A stretch of 64,000 nucleotides of DNA from Cymodocea nodosa (GCA_036874045.1 JAZBRI010000010.1:206001-270000), one strand, 5' to 3'; positions 11,810 through 22,570 are shown, numbered from the stretch's first letter. Notes: a model not told the origin generated them from the sequence alone. A program made the numbers and translations.

Positions 11810-13080
11810 AGGAGTACTGAAAAATTTTCTGAACTGAGCTTTAACGAAATTCTTTGGGGTGTAGCTAACCTTTCTTTAAAAGAGAACGTAGAGATGGCTG
11901 CTCTAGTAGAAAAATCATTAGGAGAAATTCTGTATCCTGAATTAATTGATGAACCTTCATGTATTCGATTGCCAAACTTTGAGGGAGATAGGTTTGAACT
12001 GAAATCTAATTATATTAGTCAATTGCCACATTTTCATGGATTAGAAAGAGAGGATGCCTATTATTTCCTTAGAGAATTTAACGAAGTTTGTCAAATGATG
12101 AGAATGTCGAACATGAGTATAGATGCTATTAAACTTATATATATCCCTTTTGCTTTAAAAGATACAGCTAAGAGATGGTTATATACTCTATCGCCTGATT
12201 CAATTTCTACATGGACTGAATTTTGCTCTGTTTTTCTGGAAAAATACTATCCAACACATCAAACGATTAAAAAGAAGAAAGAAATATTAATGTGTAGCCA
12301 AAAACAGGGTGAATCATTCTGGAAATATTTTGAAAGATTTAAAGATTTACTGACTCAATGTCCACATCATGCAATGAGTAAATCACAATTAATAAGCATA
12401 ATTTATGAAGGCATAGATGTTTTAACGAAATATTTATTAGAATCTACTTGTCAAAATGGATTTTTAAAATTATGTAGTGAAGAAGCATGGGCATATTTAG
12501 AAAATTTTGCAGAAAGAACTGCACAGTGGGAAAATTCGGCTGAAACTATTGCAGATAAAAGATTATTGCCAAGAGGAATGCATGAAATAGATTCCAATAC
12601 TATGCTTGAGGTGAAATTAAATGAATTAACAAAGAAAATAGAAGAGTTATCATTAAATCAAAAGCTAGCAGAAAAGAATACAAACATAAATGACTTAGAT
12701 ATTATTTATGCTAGAAACCAGAGAGATAACTTGGGAAATTATTATAATCCTAATTGGAGAAATCACCCGAATTTATCTTGGAGAAACAACAATTTCTAGG
12801 GAGGAAAAAATATAAATGAGAAGAACATAAGTTATAAAGTATTAATTGAACAAGGAGCTAGAATATAGAAATTAGAAAAGATAATCCAACAAGTAAATAA
12901 TCGTCTAGAATTTATATTTGGAAATGTTGCAAATCAAAATCAGAATAGAAATATATCACTTAGACAGAAGGAACCAATGGAAGTTAGACCTACTGGAGGA
13001 TTGCCAATTCAAGCTATACCTAATCCTGTCAATAGAACGGTTAATGAAATTGATACCTCTTCTGGGAGGGCAACTGAATG
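11810..13080 (+). other. Element gag (capsid-type) region, 3' of pol
   Basis: Part of the fossil element. Open to 12799, with the capsid signature of Athila-type gag: LPHFHGLEREDAYYFLREFN near 12020-12080, KDTAKRWLYTL near 12160, WTEFCSVFLEKYYPTHQTIK, SFWKYFERFKDLLTQCPHH, and the terminal NWRNHPNLSWRNN near 12750-12790. Decayed sequence to about 13080 keeps a coiled block and a linker resembling LPxxAIPNPVNRTVNEI. In ordinary gypsy elements this domain lies upstream of protease and RT; here it follows integrase by about 1 kb. Confidence 0.85.
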
Positions 13081-13269
13081 AAGCAACATATCTGAAGCAA
13101 CTATCTGTATGTATATATGTTTTATTTTAAGTTAATAGTATCGTAGAGTTAATTTTTAACTCAACGAACTTAGTCCGTTGAGTTATGCCTTAACTCCACG
13201 AGGGTGTGCAGTAGTTATGTTAATTTTTGTCTCTACTAAATTTTTGTTTTTATTTTACAGAATCGACAA

Positions 13270-14409
13270 ATGGAATTAATGCAATTACTGTTGGATGCAC
13301 TAAGGGAAATACTAAGTAACTTGTCAGCTAAAGATCTGTGCAGGCTGTGTTGTGTATCAAAGAAAATTAAAGACTGTATTGAAGAAAAATATTTTCAGGG
13401 ACTACAAGCAGCAAAAATGACTAAGATTAGAGATGGATTCATATGGAGGTCATTTAATCATAGTTCAAATACCCATGAATATCTGGCTATGGAAGAAACT
13501 ACTGGAATTCCACCCAATGCATTAGAAGGAATGAGTCATATTATGGGGATAGATGAAGGATTAATCATATACAAGACGAGACCAAGGTATGCAAGTTTAT
13601 CATTACTTGATATTTTGATAAGAAATCCTATAACAGGAGAAGAATGGAATATAGGAAGACCTAATATATTTGAAGCACCAATTGAAAATTGTGGGTCAGC
13701 TTTAATATTTTCTGATAAAAATTCTGCAATTCCTGAAAAATTATATTATTGGAGACCTACAGGAAATTGGGATGAAGATTTACGCTTAAGTGTGTATAAT
13801 TTTCTAAATAGATCTTGGAATGAAAACATCATAATATATCTAAGACATAAATCATTAATTAACCAAACACATGTCATACTTGATGGATATATCTATTTAG
13901 TCACGGAGATATCATTAGCATATAGATCTGATTTATACATAGTGAGCATAGACAGTTATGATGATTATATAGAAATTTTACCTGTACCGAGTGAAATAGC
14001 TAAACCACCATTTGCAGAATTTAATGAAATTCAAATAGGAATGTGGTATAATGAAGAAGATGATCCTACTTTATGTCTGATAAGATATTGGGATGAACTG
14101 ATGAAATTTCAAATATGGATTATGAAAGACATGAATGAATGGAAGTGGGAAGAGGAGTATATTGAAATAGATGTAAAAATAGAAACTGCTACATTACCTT
14201 GGAACCAAAAAGGATCCATTTCTGCATTACATATCATTAATGGTAATACACTCGTATTTAGAATTTATAATATATTGCATGTTTACAAATTAAAAAGGAA
14301 CAAGAACTGCATTAAAACATTATTAATAGCAAGAAGAACTATGCCTAAAAAGTTTGTTTGGACTGATACATTTATTCCATTTGTTTCTACTTTTCAATCA
14401 TGTTCTTAA
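13270..14409 (+). CDS. F-box-like protein ORF carried inside the LTR element
   Basis: An uninterrupted ORF of 379 codons between gag and the 3' LTR. Residues 5-50 resemble an F-box (LLDALREILSNLSAKDLCRL followed by CCVSKKIKDCIEEKYFQGLQ). A central LLDILIRNPITGEEWNIGRP resembles the F-box-associated propeller motif (RNPxTG), and the rest is strand-rich. F-box proteins are substrate receptors of SCF ubiquitin ligases; such function is not shown here. It starts at the first ATG, eight bases after a polypyrimidine tract ending in TTTTACAG (13261), which looks like a splice acceptor, so expression as a spliced subgenomic message is possible (inference). Its AT-rich codon use matches the element, not the GC-rich host genes, suggesting long residence. 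It occupies the place where Athila relatives carry an env-like ORF, but no transmembrane segments are seen. An F-box assignment is likely, not certain. Confidence 0.7.
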   Translation: MELMQLLLDALREILSNLSAKDLCRLCCVSKKIKDCIEEKYFQGLQAAKMTKIRDGFIWRSFNHSSNTHEYLAMEETTGIPPNALEGMSHIMGIDEGLIIYKTRPRYASLSLLDILIRNPITGEEWNIGRPNIFEAPIENCGSALIFSDKNSAIPEKLYYWRPTGNWDEDLRLSVYNFLNRSWNENIIIYLRHKSLINQTHVILDGYIYLVTEISLAYRSDLYIVSIDSYDDYIEILPVPSEIAKPPFAEFNEIQIGMWYNEEDDPTLCLIRYWDELMKFQIWIMKDMNEWKWEEEYIEIDVKIETATLPWNQKGSISALHIINGNTLVFRIYNILHVYKLKRNKNCIKTLLIARRTMPKKFVWTDTFIPFVSTFQSCS

Positions 14410-16168
14410 GCTGTGATTTTGTGTGTTTAACGTGTGTATTCTGCATTTATTTTTAGAAAAAAAAAAAGGAATTTTGAAGTTTTTCATGTTCATTTTATAA
14501 AAAAAAAACAAACAAAACAAAATATCAATCCAGTTTATTGGTATCTGTTCTGGGAAACCAACTAGCTTGCTTGTGAGCCACCAAAGGCATAGGAGCCTGG
14601 GTTCCACACAAGACACTGATTTATTAATATCTGTTAAATGTTATTTTATTTTATATTCTGTATTTATCTGGGAATGAAAAGTTTTTCAGAATCAAAAATC
14701 AGAATATGCAGAAAGAGATACAAATGGAACAATGTATGTAACCAATTACTTATCCTGAATTTTAAATCAAACAAAACTTTATTCATGCCTGCTACAATTA
14801 CTGTACTTATTGTCAAATCTTTTACATTAAGGACAATGCAAAATGTAGGTATGGGGGGGAAGTAATTAAAGTAACAACCATGTAAGTTTATTAATTAAAG
14901 GAATTAAAATAGTACTGCAAAGTTTTGAGGAAATTGAAAATTTTTATGAACTTACTGTAACTATCCGATAATTGAGACTGTAAAATTTTTATAAACTGTT
15001 TGAATGTTATATTTAGAAGGCTATAGAAGATGCTATAGAATTTATTATTTATGTAAATCTAGAGATAGTATCTTATGATTTTTCTGAATTTCATGAGTTT
15101 AACAGTTTCACGATTTTAAAATGAAATCAGAATATTTAATGTTTAATCAGAAAATTATCTGAAGTCCTGAAAGAGCTTAGATGTGAATTCTAGATTAAAT
15201 GAAACACATATGATGAAAGATACATTTACTTTGACTGATTGAACTTGTAGAATGATTTATGTGTAGATCTTATTAAACTACAGATAAAGTATGAGCTTAT
15301 TGTTATGGATTCATATTTTTAGTAAATGATATAAGCAGGATTATATGAGATTGGTGTTTTACTACATCTATATTAATGAAATACGTGCATATACAGTATA
15401 TGATTAATGCTTTGTTTTGTGTGTGCATTTATTTTTAGAAAAAAAAAAACTTTGAGAGTTTATTGACTTGTTTGATCACGAGCCTTTTGTACTTGAGCAG
15501 ATAGTTATGTAAGGATTGTTGACCTAAAAAATGACTCTGAAAATCTGGCAACCTAGGATCCTGATCAGATCTGGCATTGTTGACTGAAAGCTCGTTACAT
15601 GGGTACATTAGAAAGCTCTTGTATGATTCAAACCTATCAAATTAACTTTTAAAGTACACAAAAATATATATATATATATATATACTATTCTGTAAAGATA
15701 CAAGTGTTTTGTGAAATACAGATATCTTATGAATCGAGTATATTTTCTGTTATCTAGAATTGCTGAAATATGAATCTGGAATTGACTTTTGAAGTTGTTT
15801 AATGGAAATACAATTCTTTATTCTACTTGTCTTAATCAGATTGAATTAGATTGTATTTTGATTCGTATGTTATTGAAATTTCTTCTAGAAAACTTATTGG
15901 AAAATTCAGGATTACAGATGATGAAAAGAAGAACAAACGATAATATAATTAACACCTATATGAAGATATACTTTGTATGTAATTTACATATATTCTAAAT
16001 ATCTTTGTAGGTTGATTACTGAAACATACAGAATATATGTTTATGCTAAACAGAAGAAAATAAACAAAAGGGGAAGAATTAATTCTAGCACTTTTTGAAA
16101 GACCAATTAATTAGATCTTAGTTTGTTAAGGGACTAGTAAAATTTAGGTATGGGGGAAGTGTTTAGAA
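14410..16168 (+). other. Element 3' non-coding tail with two polypurine tracts
   Basis: AT-rich, no coding region recognised. A polypurine tract (GGTATGGGGGAAGTG, about 16147-16161) precedes the 3' LTR. A second very similar stretch (GTAGGTATGGGGGGAAGT, about 14845-14862) lies 1.3 kb upstream. The segment TTTATTTTTAGAAAAAAAA also occurs twice, near 14450 and 15430, hinting at an internal duplication. A short TA run lies at 15665-15684. Confidence 0.6.
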
Positions 16169-18111
16169 TGAAAAAGTGCATATTATTAACGGTTAAATGA
16201 TGGTTAATTGCATAATATTTAGCTTATCATATGAGAATTAAGCCATTATGTTATAATTGCACTATTATATGCTTTAATTGAAAAATCTGCTTAAATTTGG
16301 GGAATTAATGTTAATTTAGTACATTTATGAACTGTCGGTAAGTTGCAAGCTGTGAAATTCTTAAGTATCCGAAAATACATCTGAGCATCGGATAGTTATA
16401 CCTGTAACTCTCCGAAATGTTATTTTATGTTTAAATTGCTGCTGACACGTGTCGAGAGCTGGTAGATTTACTTAAGTTATAACTCGTTAAGTTAGCATAA
16501 CTGTACGCGTTGAGTTACATGAATATACACTAAGGTAACGCGTTAGGTTAGCGGCTTATTTCTTTATTCATGTATTTTATGCACGTGTTGAATTTAAATG
16601 CTTTAAAATATCACGTGAGATGCACATGTTTAACTCGTTAAGTTAGTATAACTATACGCGTTGAGTTACATGAATATACACTAAGGTAACGCGTTAGGTT
16701 AGCAGCTTATTTCTTTATTGCACGTATTTTATAGTTATTTTCTAAAATGCCATTGTAGCGGTTGCAGGAACAAACAGTTGGAAGGAAAAACCACGTTTAC
16801 ACGTATCACGTAGGAATTCAATCGCACATGGAGAAGGAAGCATCGCCGTTGATCTAAAGGAAGGAAATTCAACCGATCATTCAAGTAGAAGCAGTTACTA
16901 CTGAAGAAATATAAAAGAAAAGAAGAAAAAAAGAAGAAAGTGTGATCGATGGACGGAGTGTATACAGAGGAGGAGCACCGAGCTTTCTACAGACAGTATC
17001 GGCGATTCTCCGAAGTATCACACCAACCATCATATCACCACCATAATCACCAATCATCGGAGGTCTGTGAGGATACTTGCTTGATGTCGGGTCGATTTCG
17101 AGCCAAACACAGTGCTTGACAACCACTGTGAAAAGTGATCGCGTCGCGGGAAGGAAAGCCATTTTCACCAAGCGCTGACTCATATTTCAGGAGATCGTAA
17201 AGCTTTTAGCTTTGGCTTCAGGTTGATGCCTGTATGCGGAAGAAGAGATCATCTTGCAATTCTGGACTCGCGATTCTATAGGGAGAGGAGACAGAATTGT
17301 AAGTGGTTTAATTTTCAGTGGTGTAATCGCGTTGCAAGTAGTGTCGGAAGTATTTACTGTCAAGTGAGATTACTTTACATTTCACCTTTCGCCCATTTCC
17401 ATGTTCACATTAAAACAAAAATACCAAAAACAATTTATCTTTATTTGTATGTTGTATTTGAGTGTTGTATTGTTTGTGTTGTATCGTGATTAATGTTATC
17501 TGTATCAGTTTTATGATTGTTTTATGTTAGTTTTAATTTTACAGTTTACTGAAATTGATTCGTACAAAAAACTTAAAGATTTTAATGATTACTATTTGAA
17601 TCATCTGAATGTTAGTATTGTTTAATGATAAATCTAATGTTAAATAGTATTAAAAAGTTTAATGGATGTTATTTACAATCTGTGGAATTGCCCAATGGTT
17701 AACCGAATTCCTTTGTAAATAGTAGTATTATAAAGAAGAGACAAACTCGTGGAGTTAACTTAAGTCCACGAGGATAGTCCGTTGAGTTAGCCATAACTCA
17801 ACGAACTTAGTCTATTGTGTTAACTGTAACTCAATGAATTGATTATTGAATATATATTTGAATTGTTCACAATCAAACATTTCTTAAATTCGTCAGCAAT
17901 TCCCTGTGGGATCAACCTGTACTTGCACACTGATACAATAAATACTGTGCACTTTCAGTTAAAATACGAATTGGAATTAATATCTAAATTGTATTAAAAG
18001 TTGTTTGTTTAATTCTAAAAAAAAGAATAGACATAAAGATAAATTAACTAAGTAAAAAATATAAGTAACAAATACAAATTTTTCTAGTGTAGTGATGTAA
18101 AAACAAGAACA
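16169..18111 (+). repeat. 3' LTR of the Athila-like element
   Basis: Pairs with 4053-5996. By eye, about 10% difference over the first 225 bp, about 7% over the next large part, below 1% over 17275-17575, and about 9% after that; most changes are transitions. The 100-codon antisense frame lies at 16881-17183, and the internal duplication starts near 16480 and 16631. Confidence 0.92.
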
Positions 18112-18326
18112 TCGAGTTTCAACTTTAATCAAAGTGGTTGTGTTTTTTTGGCAAATTGCTCAGAATGCACACGTTAGTTTGACAAATATGATAGATGAGT
18201 GGGTATTCTTCTTTACTACAAAGTTAACCCCTGGACTGGCGGGTGGGAAATCAACAGACAGACAAGTACGCAAAATCTTATCTACACTTCATCAGGACCA
18301 GCATAGAACCGTGTTCGCCGCTTTTG
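18112..18326 (-). other. Presumed 3' UTR of the PP2C gene, bounded by the LTR
   Basis: Only about 215 bp separate the PP2C stop codon from the end of the retrotransposon, so the insertion lies in or immediately beyond the PP2C 3' UTR. No other feature seen. Confidence 0.45.
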
Positions 18327-20107
18327 CTACAAGTGGGCTGAGGCCGTCGATGCCCGTTTATTATTGCCGAGGATGATCACAATAACCGTCACATCATCAT
18401 GATATTTCCTTCTTCTCCCTAGAGGAACCTTCATCAGTTCCTCCCTGGTAAAACCTGAACATAAGATTGGGCGATGATTACACGCGGGTACGTATGATAT
18501 GAAACATAAAAATATTGAATGGGCAAGGCGATGCAATGCAATGCAGGGTTCAGAGAGTTACATGCGTTTTCAGCAGCTCTGTGAACAAGCTGCTCAATCA
18601 GATACTTTGCTGGATCACCACATGGCTTGTCCCGGATGAACTGATGGACGAGTCTGACCACTTCAAAATTGCTGAAGAAGTCGAAGAGTCCATCACTGCC
18701 GAGGATGACGAACAAGTCGTCATCTGACACCTTATGGATGATTGTGAATGGGTCGGTGTAGACGTAGGGAGGGTGACACAAGTTGCGAACTTGAAGAATG
18801 CCCATCAGCGCATCATTCATCTCTTTCTGCAATCAATAAGCACCATGATCCACAAAATCAGCTAGATGAGATTGATCATTAGCTAGCTTTAGACAAACTT
18901 GCTTGCTTACGGAAAGATAATTAATTATGCATGCAATGCATACCTTCTTCAGGTAGCCTACACCAAATGCACGGGTTAATTTCAACTTCCCCTTCACTCT
19001 TCCAGCAGTGATTGGTGATGGATCATCGGGATGATCCGCCAAAACTTTCATATGCTCAGACTCGTTATCTACGGTGTGTATCTCGGTTAGTTGGATTGCC
19101 TGCAAGGAACCAGCACTGGTAACCAAAGAAGCACTTTGGGAGGCCAGTACGGCTCTGCTATCACCCAAGTTCATAACGTACAGATCCCTTCCATACAGAA
19201 GCATTGCAAGCACCGAGGATCCAACAGAAACTAAATCTGGTCGCTGTTCCATCTCCTGCTCAACCACAAACATAAACTCACTCTCAGCACGGGAAAGAGC
19301 TTCCGTGAGGCAACGCATCACACCGACATCAAAGGATTCAGATGGAAAACCCTCCAAAGATTTGGTAAGAGTGTTTGGCTGAATCTCCATGCTTCTTGAA
19401 GATGAAGACGGCTTGACACTATCATCATTGTGTGTGGTGTCATCCATGACATTGGTTGCCACATTCCACTCTTGCAAGTTCAATGTGATGTTTTCGTACA
19501 GGGTTGCAGCCAAAAAATCAGCAGCATCTCTCCCATTGAATCCATCGTACACCCCACAATACAGCCATCCATTTTCCTTGGAACACACAGCCTGTACACG
19601 GTCCTCCCCTGCAGCTCCACCAGCCATCTTTATATCCATAGCATGGAGGAAACCTGATGATTCAAGATTTGAGGGGGCACTATTGGATTTCCAGGGATGC
19701 CTGCCACCACCTTCAAGAAGTTCACCATCTGTGGAAATGCTAGGGGACAAAGGTGATGATAACACTTCGCTTGGAGAAGATGATGAAATCCAGTCCACTC
19801 TTGAACAGGATGTTATGCTTCTGAATGACTTAGGGGAATCTAGGCCAGGTAGGATTCCCTCTCCAATGATACCATTACCAATGTTCGTGTTTGCCAGGGT
19901 GTAATTGGCACTAAGTGCAGCACCAGAGAGACAACAAAATGAGCCACTCTTTGTCAAGAAACCAGGCTTCTGGATGTGAGTCTCATTTGCGGATAACTCA
20001 AAATCACATGACATATTAGAGGTAGTGGTTTGTGTGACACTGCATTGATAGCCAAAGCTGACGTTTAGCTCGCCCAAAGGCTCAGCATTTGTATCCGACT
20101 CTTGCAT
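18327..20107 (-). CDS. Protein phosphatase 2C, POLTERGEIST/PP2C40-like
   Basis: Three coding exons by GT-AG and frame: 20107-18944, 18826-18562, 18454-18327; together 518 codons plus stop. PP2C motifs appear in order: GEDRVQAV, GVYDGFNGRDAADFL (metal-binding Asp), VSVGSSVLAMLLYG, MNLGDSRAVL, LKLTRAFGVGYLK, FVILGSDGLFDFFSNFEVV (metal-binding Asp), and a final RRKYHDDVTVIVIIL (metal-binding Asp). The N-terminal 150 residues are Ser-rich and non-catalytic, and GNGIIGEGILPGLDSPKSFR resembles the Arabidopsis PP2C40/POL group. These Mg/Mn-dependent Ser/Thr phosphatases act in meristem and receptor-kinase signalling; this copy's role is inferred only from family. The first ATG (20107) lies 10 bases after an acceptor (TTGTCTTCCAG), so an untranslated 5' exon exists. 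Looks intact. The retroelement ends just past its 3' end. Confidence 0.9.
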
Positions 20108-20319
20108 CACTTCTGTCGCTGGAAGACAATAGGGAGGAGATCACTTTATAGCTGTTATTTCTATATCAACCACAGGCTTAGATCCCATTCACCCACAAGT
20201 CATGGTTGTTTCATGAAATTAAAAATGGAATGGCATGCCTGCATGAATACGGAAACCAACAAATAACAATCTATTTTTGTCAGTGAAACTAGACAAATTT
20301 TCCAAGAATTATTTATTCA

Positions 20320-20765
20320 TTACATTTAGTTGGAATATGACTACTTGCATTAAAAAGATTATTTGGCAATTTTTAGTAGAGTCTTGTAGAGTACTCAAAT
20401 AGGTAAAGAAAGTTAGTGATGGAATGAAAATGTATAAAAGATAATAAAGGAAAAGAAAATTGCTATAAAGCCTATCATAAATGTAGAAATGAGGAAAATT
20501 ATGAGAAGTATAAGCTGGTAAAAGAGGAATGCTAAGAAAATTATTAATGAAGTTAAAAATCAGTCCCATAAGGAATAATATGATAGTTTGAACACAAAAC
20601 AAATAGAAAATAGAATATATAAATTGGCTAAAGTTAAAGAAAGATCTAGAGATTTAAGTAAAATGTATTCAAGATGAGGATGGTAAAGTTTTAGTAAAAG
20701 AAAATGAAATAAAAGATAGATAATGTAGTTATTTAAAAAAAACATTTTAATGAATTGAAAACTCT
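20320..20765 (+). mobile_element. RTE-type LINE fragment
   Basis: Plus-strand translation reads like the inter-domain region of plant RTE-like non-LTR elements: WNxMTTCIKKI, then NCYKAYHKCRNEENYEKYK, KIINEVKNQSHKEYYDSLNT, ENRIYKLAKVKERSRDLSKM, and QDEDGKVLVKENEIKDR...YFKKHFNEL with a frame change between the last two. Endonuclease and RT core are absent; several stops and frame changes. Old truncated copy in the PP2C leader intron, antisense to that gene. Confidence 0.65.
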
Positions 20766-20800
20766 TACATGAAAAATTTAAGTAGCAATACAAAGGACAT

Positions 20801-20880
20801 AAACTATAGTTATTTTAGAAGAATAACACGCAATAAACTATAGTTATTTTAGAAGAATAACACGCAATAAACTAAAGTTA
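20801..20880. repeat. 34-bp tandem repeat, about 2.3 copies
   Basis: AAACTATAGTTATTTTAGAA starts at 20801 and recurs at 20835 and, with one change, at 20869. Confidence 0.85.
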
Positions 20881-22570
20881 TTTTACTGTAGTCAGTCACA
20901 ATCAGCTTAATAGATTCAATCAATAGGATAGTGTATTTACAGGCTAAGGTTTTCCAAGTAGATCTACAAATTATTTTAGTAAAAAAAACTCTCCGCCCCA
21001 AATAACAAAGTGTATGGGCACTCTCGTTCAAAAGAACAGTTTAATTTAGAATTATCACTAGCTAATCAAATGAAAGCGTTGCATTTTCAAAAAAAAAATC
21101 AAATGAAATTGTTGTTCTCCTATTCTTCCTGTATTTGACAAAGGCACAGCAAAGCATTAATTGATATCAGTTTTCCGATGAGCTTATAAACTAACACAAG
21201 CAACTTGGTAGCAAGAACCAAAGAAAAAGAGGAAGGAAGAGATTTATTCGTGACATACCAACAAAATGGAGGCCTTCTACTCAATGAGCGAATCCACAGA
21301 TGGGTAAGGGCAATAGCAGGCTGAATGCTGAAGATCTTTGATGTCAATCCCTGCGGATGATTAGAGCAGCTTACCTTATAACTATAAAAAGGAGGGAAAA
21401 AAATGGTTGGAAGTTGTTTTTGTAATTTTTGATGATTCATGAAATGTTTTTTGAACGTTAAAATTTGTGAAATATGAATATGCAGATCAGATTTCAAATA
21501 ATTGTTGAAACTAGAAATATGATTTTTGCAATTCAAAATATGAATGTCAAAATTTATAATATAGTTTTCAATTACTGAAAATGTGTTGAATGATTATATC
21601 TATAGAAGGATGTTGAGACCCCCCGTAGTGAGATTATGACTTAGATTGTTGTAAGTTAGATGATGTTAAATATTACTAATTATTTTTGTATCTGAGAAAT
21701 CAAAATAAAAGCATTTTGTCTGTTCAAGAGAATATAGAACTTTGTTAACCGCAAAATAGCTATTGTAATTCTGAGTTTTCAAGCTGTACCAGATATCAGT
21801 TTCTAATCGTCGACATCTCCACCCCTTGAACAAAAACTTCGACGAAAACAAGCTAAAGGAAAAAAGGAAGCATTGTGGGGGGGGGGGGGGGTGGGTAGGT
21901 GGTACCACTGTTTTCATAATTCATACATCAAGGAGGCGTGGATGGAGAAATTCTTATATTCAGAAAAGCTAGCGGTTGATCGAATTGCAAAAGAAAGTAG
22001 AGAAACACGGCGAATATGATGACAGCTTTTTCTTCCCACCTGAAACGCAAGATCGGAGAAAAATCAACCACAGCAATTATTTTGTTTGGAACGGGATTTG
22101 GTTTTCTTCTTCCTCCCCTATGTCAATATAACAACACCATACCAAATAATAGCAACAATAAATCGGAAGCTAAAAAGCATCGCGACGGACCGACCGGCAT
22201 CATATACAGAAGTTTCAAACAAACGACCATTCATTCTTCCATCGGGAGGAAATCGTCCATCGCACAGACTAAAAACTCGAAAATTTCTCCAATCATTGAC
22301 GAAATCGGGGGAGATTTGAGGCATTCCCCAAGACAGGGAACATAAAGCGCAGATCGAAGCGCCAAGTAAAGAGCAGAAGAACAACCTTTCTTACCTTGGG
22401 AGAGGCAGGTCGTCTCCTTCCTCTCCTGCATCTTGCTCTTGATCGAAGTTGGGGAACAAAAGCGCCCACACCACTGCACGACGCTTATACCACCCGCCCA
22501 CCTCTGATCTCTGCCGCTGACTTTTTTACCAGGCGTCCCCGTCACCACCACCCGTCTCTCTCATCTTCCT

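Larger units (their letters stand above)
4053..18111 (+). mobile_element. Ty3/gypsy LTR retrotransposon, Athila-like, pol-before-gag order with an F-box-like ORF
   Basis: Two LTRs, 4053-5996 and 16169-18111, about 1.94 kb each, start TG and end CA. A primer-binding site resembling the 3' end of tRNA-Asp follows the left LTR and a polypurine tract precedes the right one. The interior reads, in order: CCHC zinc-knuckle region, protease, RT, RNase H, integrase, then capsid-type gag, then an F-box-like ORF, then a 1.7 kb non-coding tail. RT and integrase motifs are of the non-chromodomain Athila/Tat type. A possible 5-bp target duplication (TTCAA at 4048-4052 and 18118-18122) lies six bases beyond the right LTR end as drawn, so it is tentative. 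LTR differences of roughly 6-7% outside one conserved block suggest an insertion of a few million years ago. Mostly open, with a handful of interruptions: a fossil, not a whole element. Confidence 0.88.
20108..22570 (-). other. 5' leader region of the PP2C gene: intron and probable untranslated exon
   Basis: A splice acceptor sits directly upstream of the PP2C ATG. Reading leftwards from about 22570, a CT-rich GC-richer stretch ends at CTCTCCCAAG/GTAAG near 22395, which suits an untranslated first exon followed by a roughly 2.3 kb intron; another donor-like AAG/GTAAGC lies near 21376. The intron holds a LINE scrap (20320-20765), a 34-bp tandem repeat (20801-20880) and a run of about 13 G at 21878-21890. 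Without transcripts the leader structure is inference. Confidence 0.4.

Noticed and set aside
11055-13130. The displaced gag block as a separate nested retrotransposon
   Set aside because: No second LTR pair, primer-binding site or target duplication was found around it, and the outer LTRs flank everything. Not fully excluded.
21878-21890. Run of about 13 G as a regulatory quadruplex
   Set aside because: A single homopolymer run in an intron; more likely slippage or sequencing noise than a functional element.
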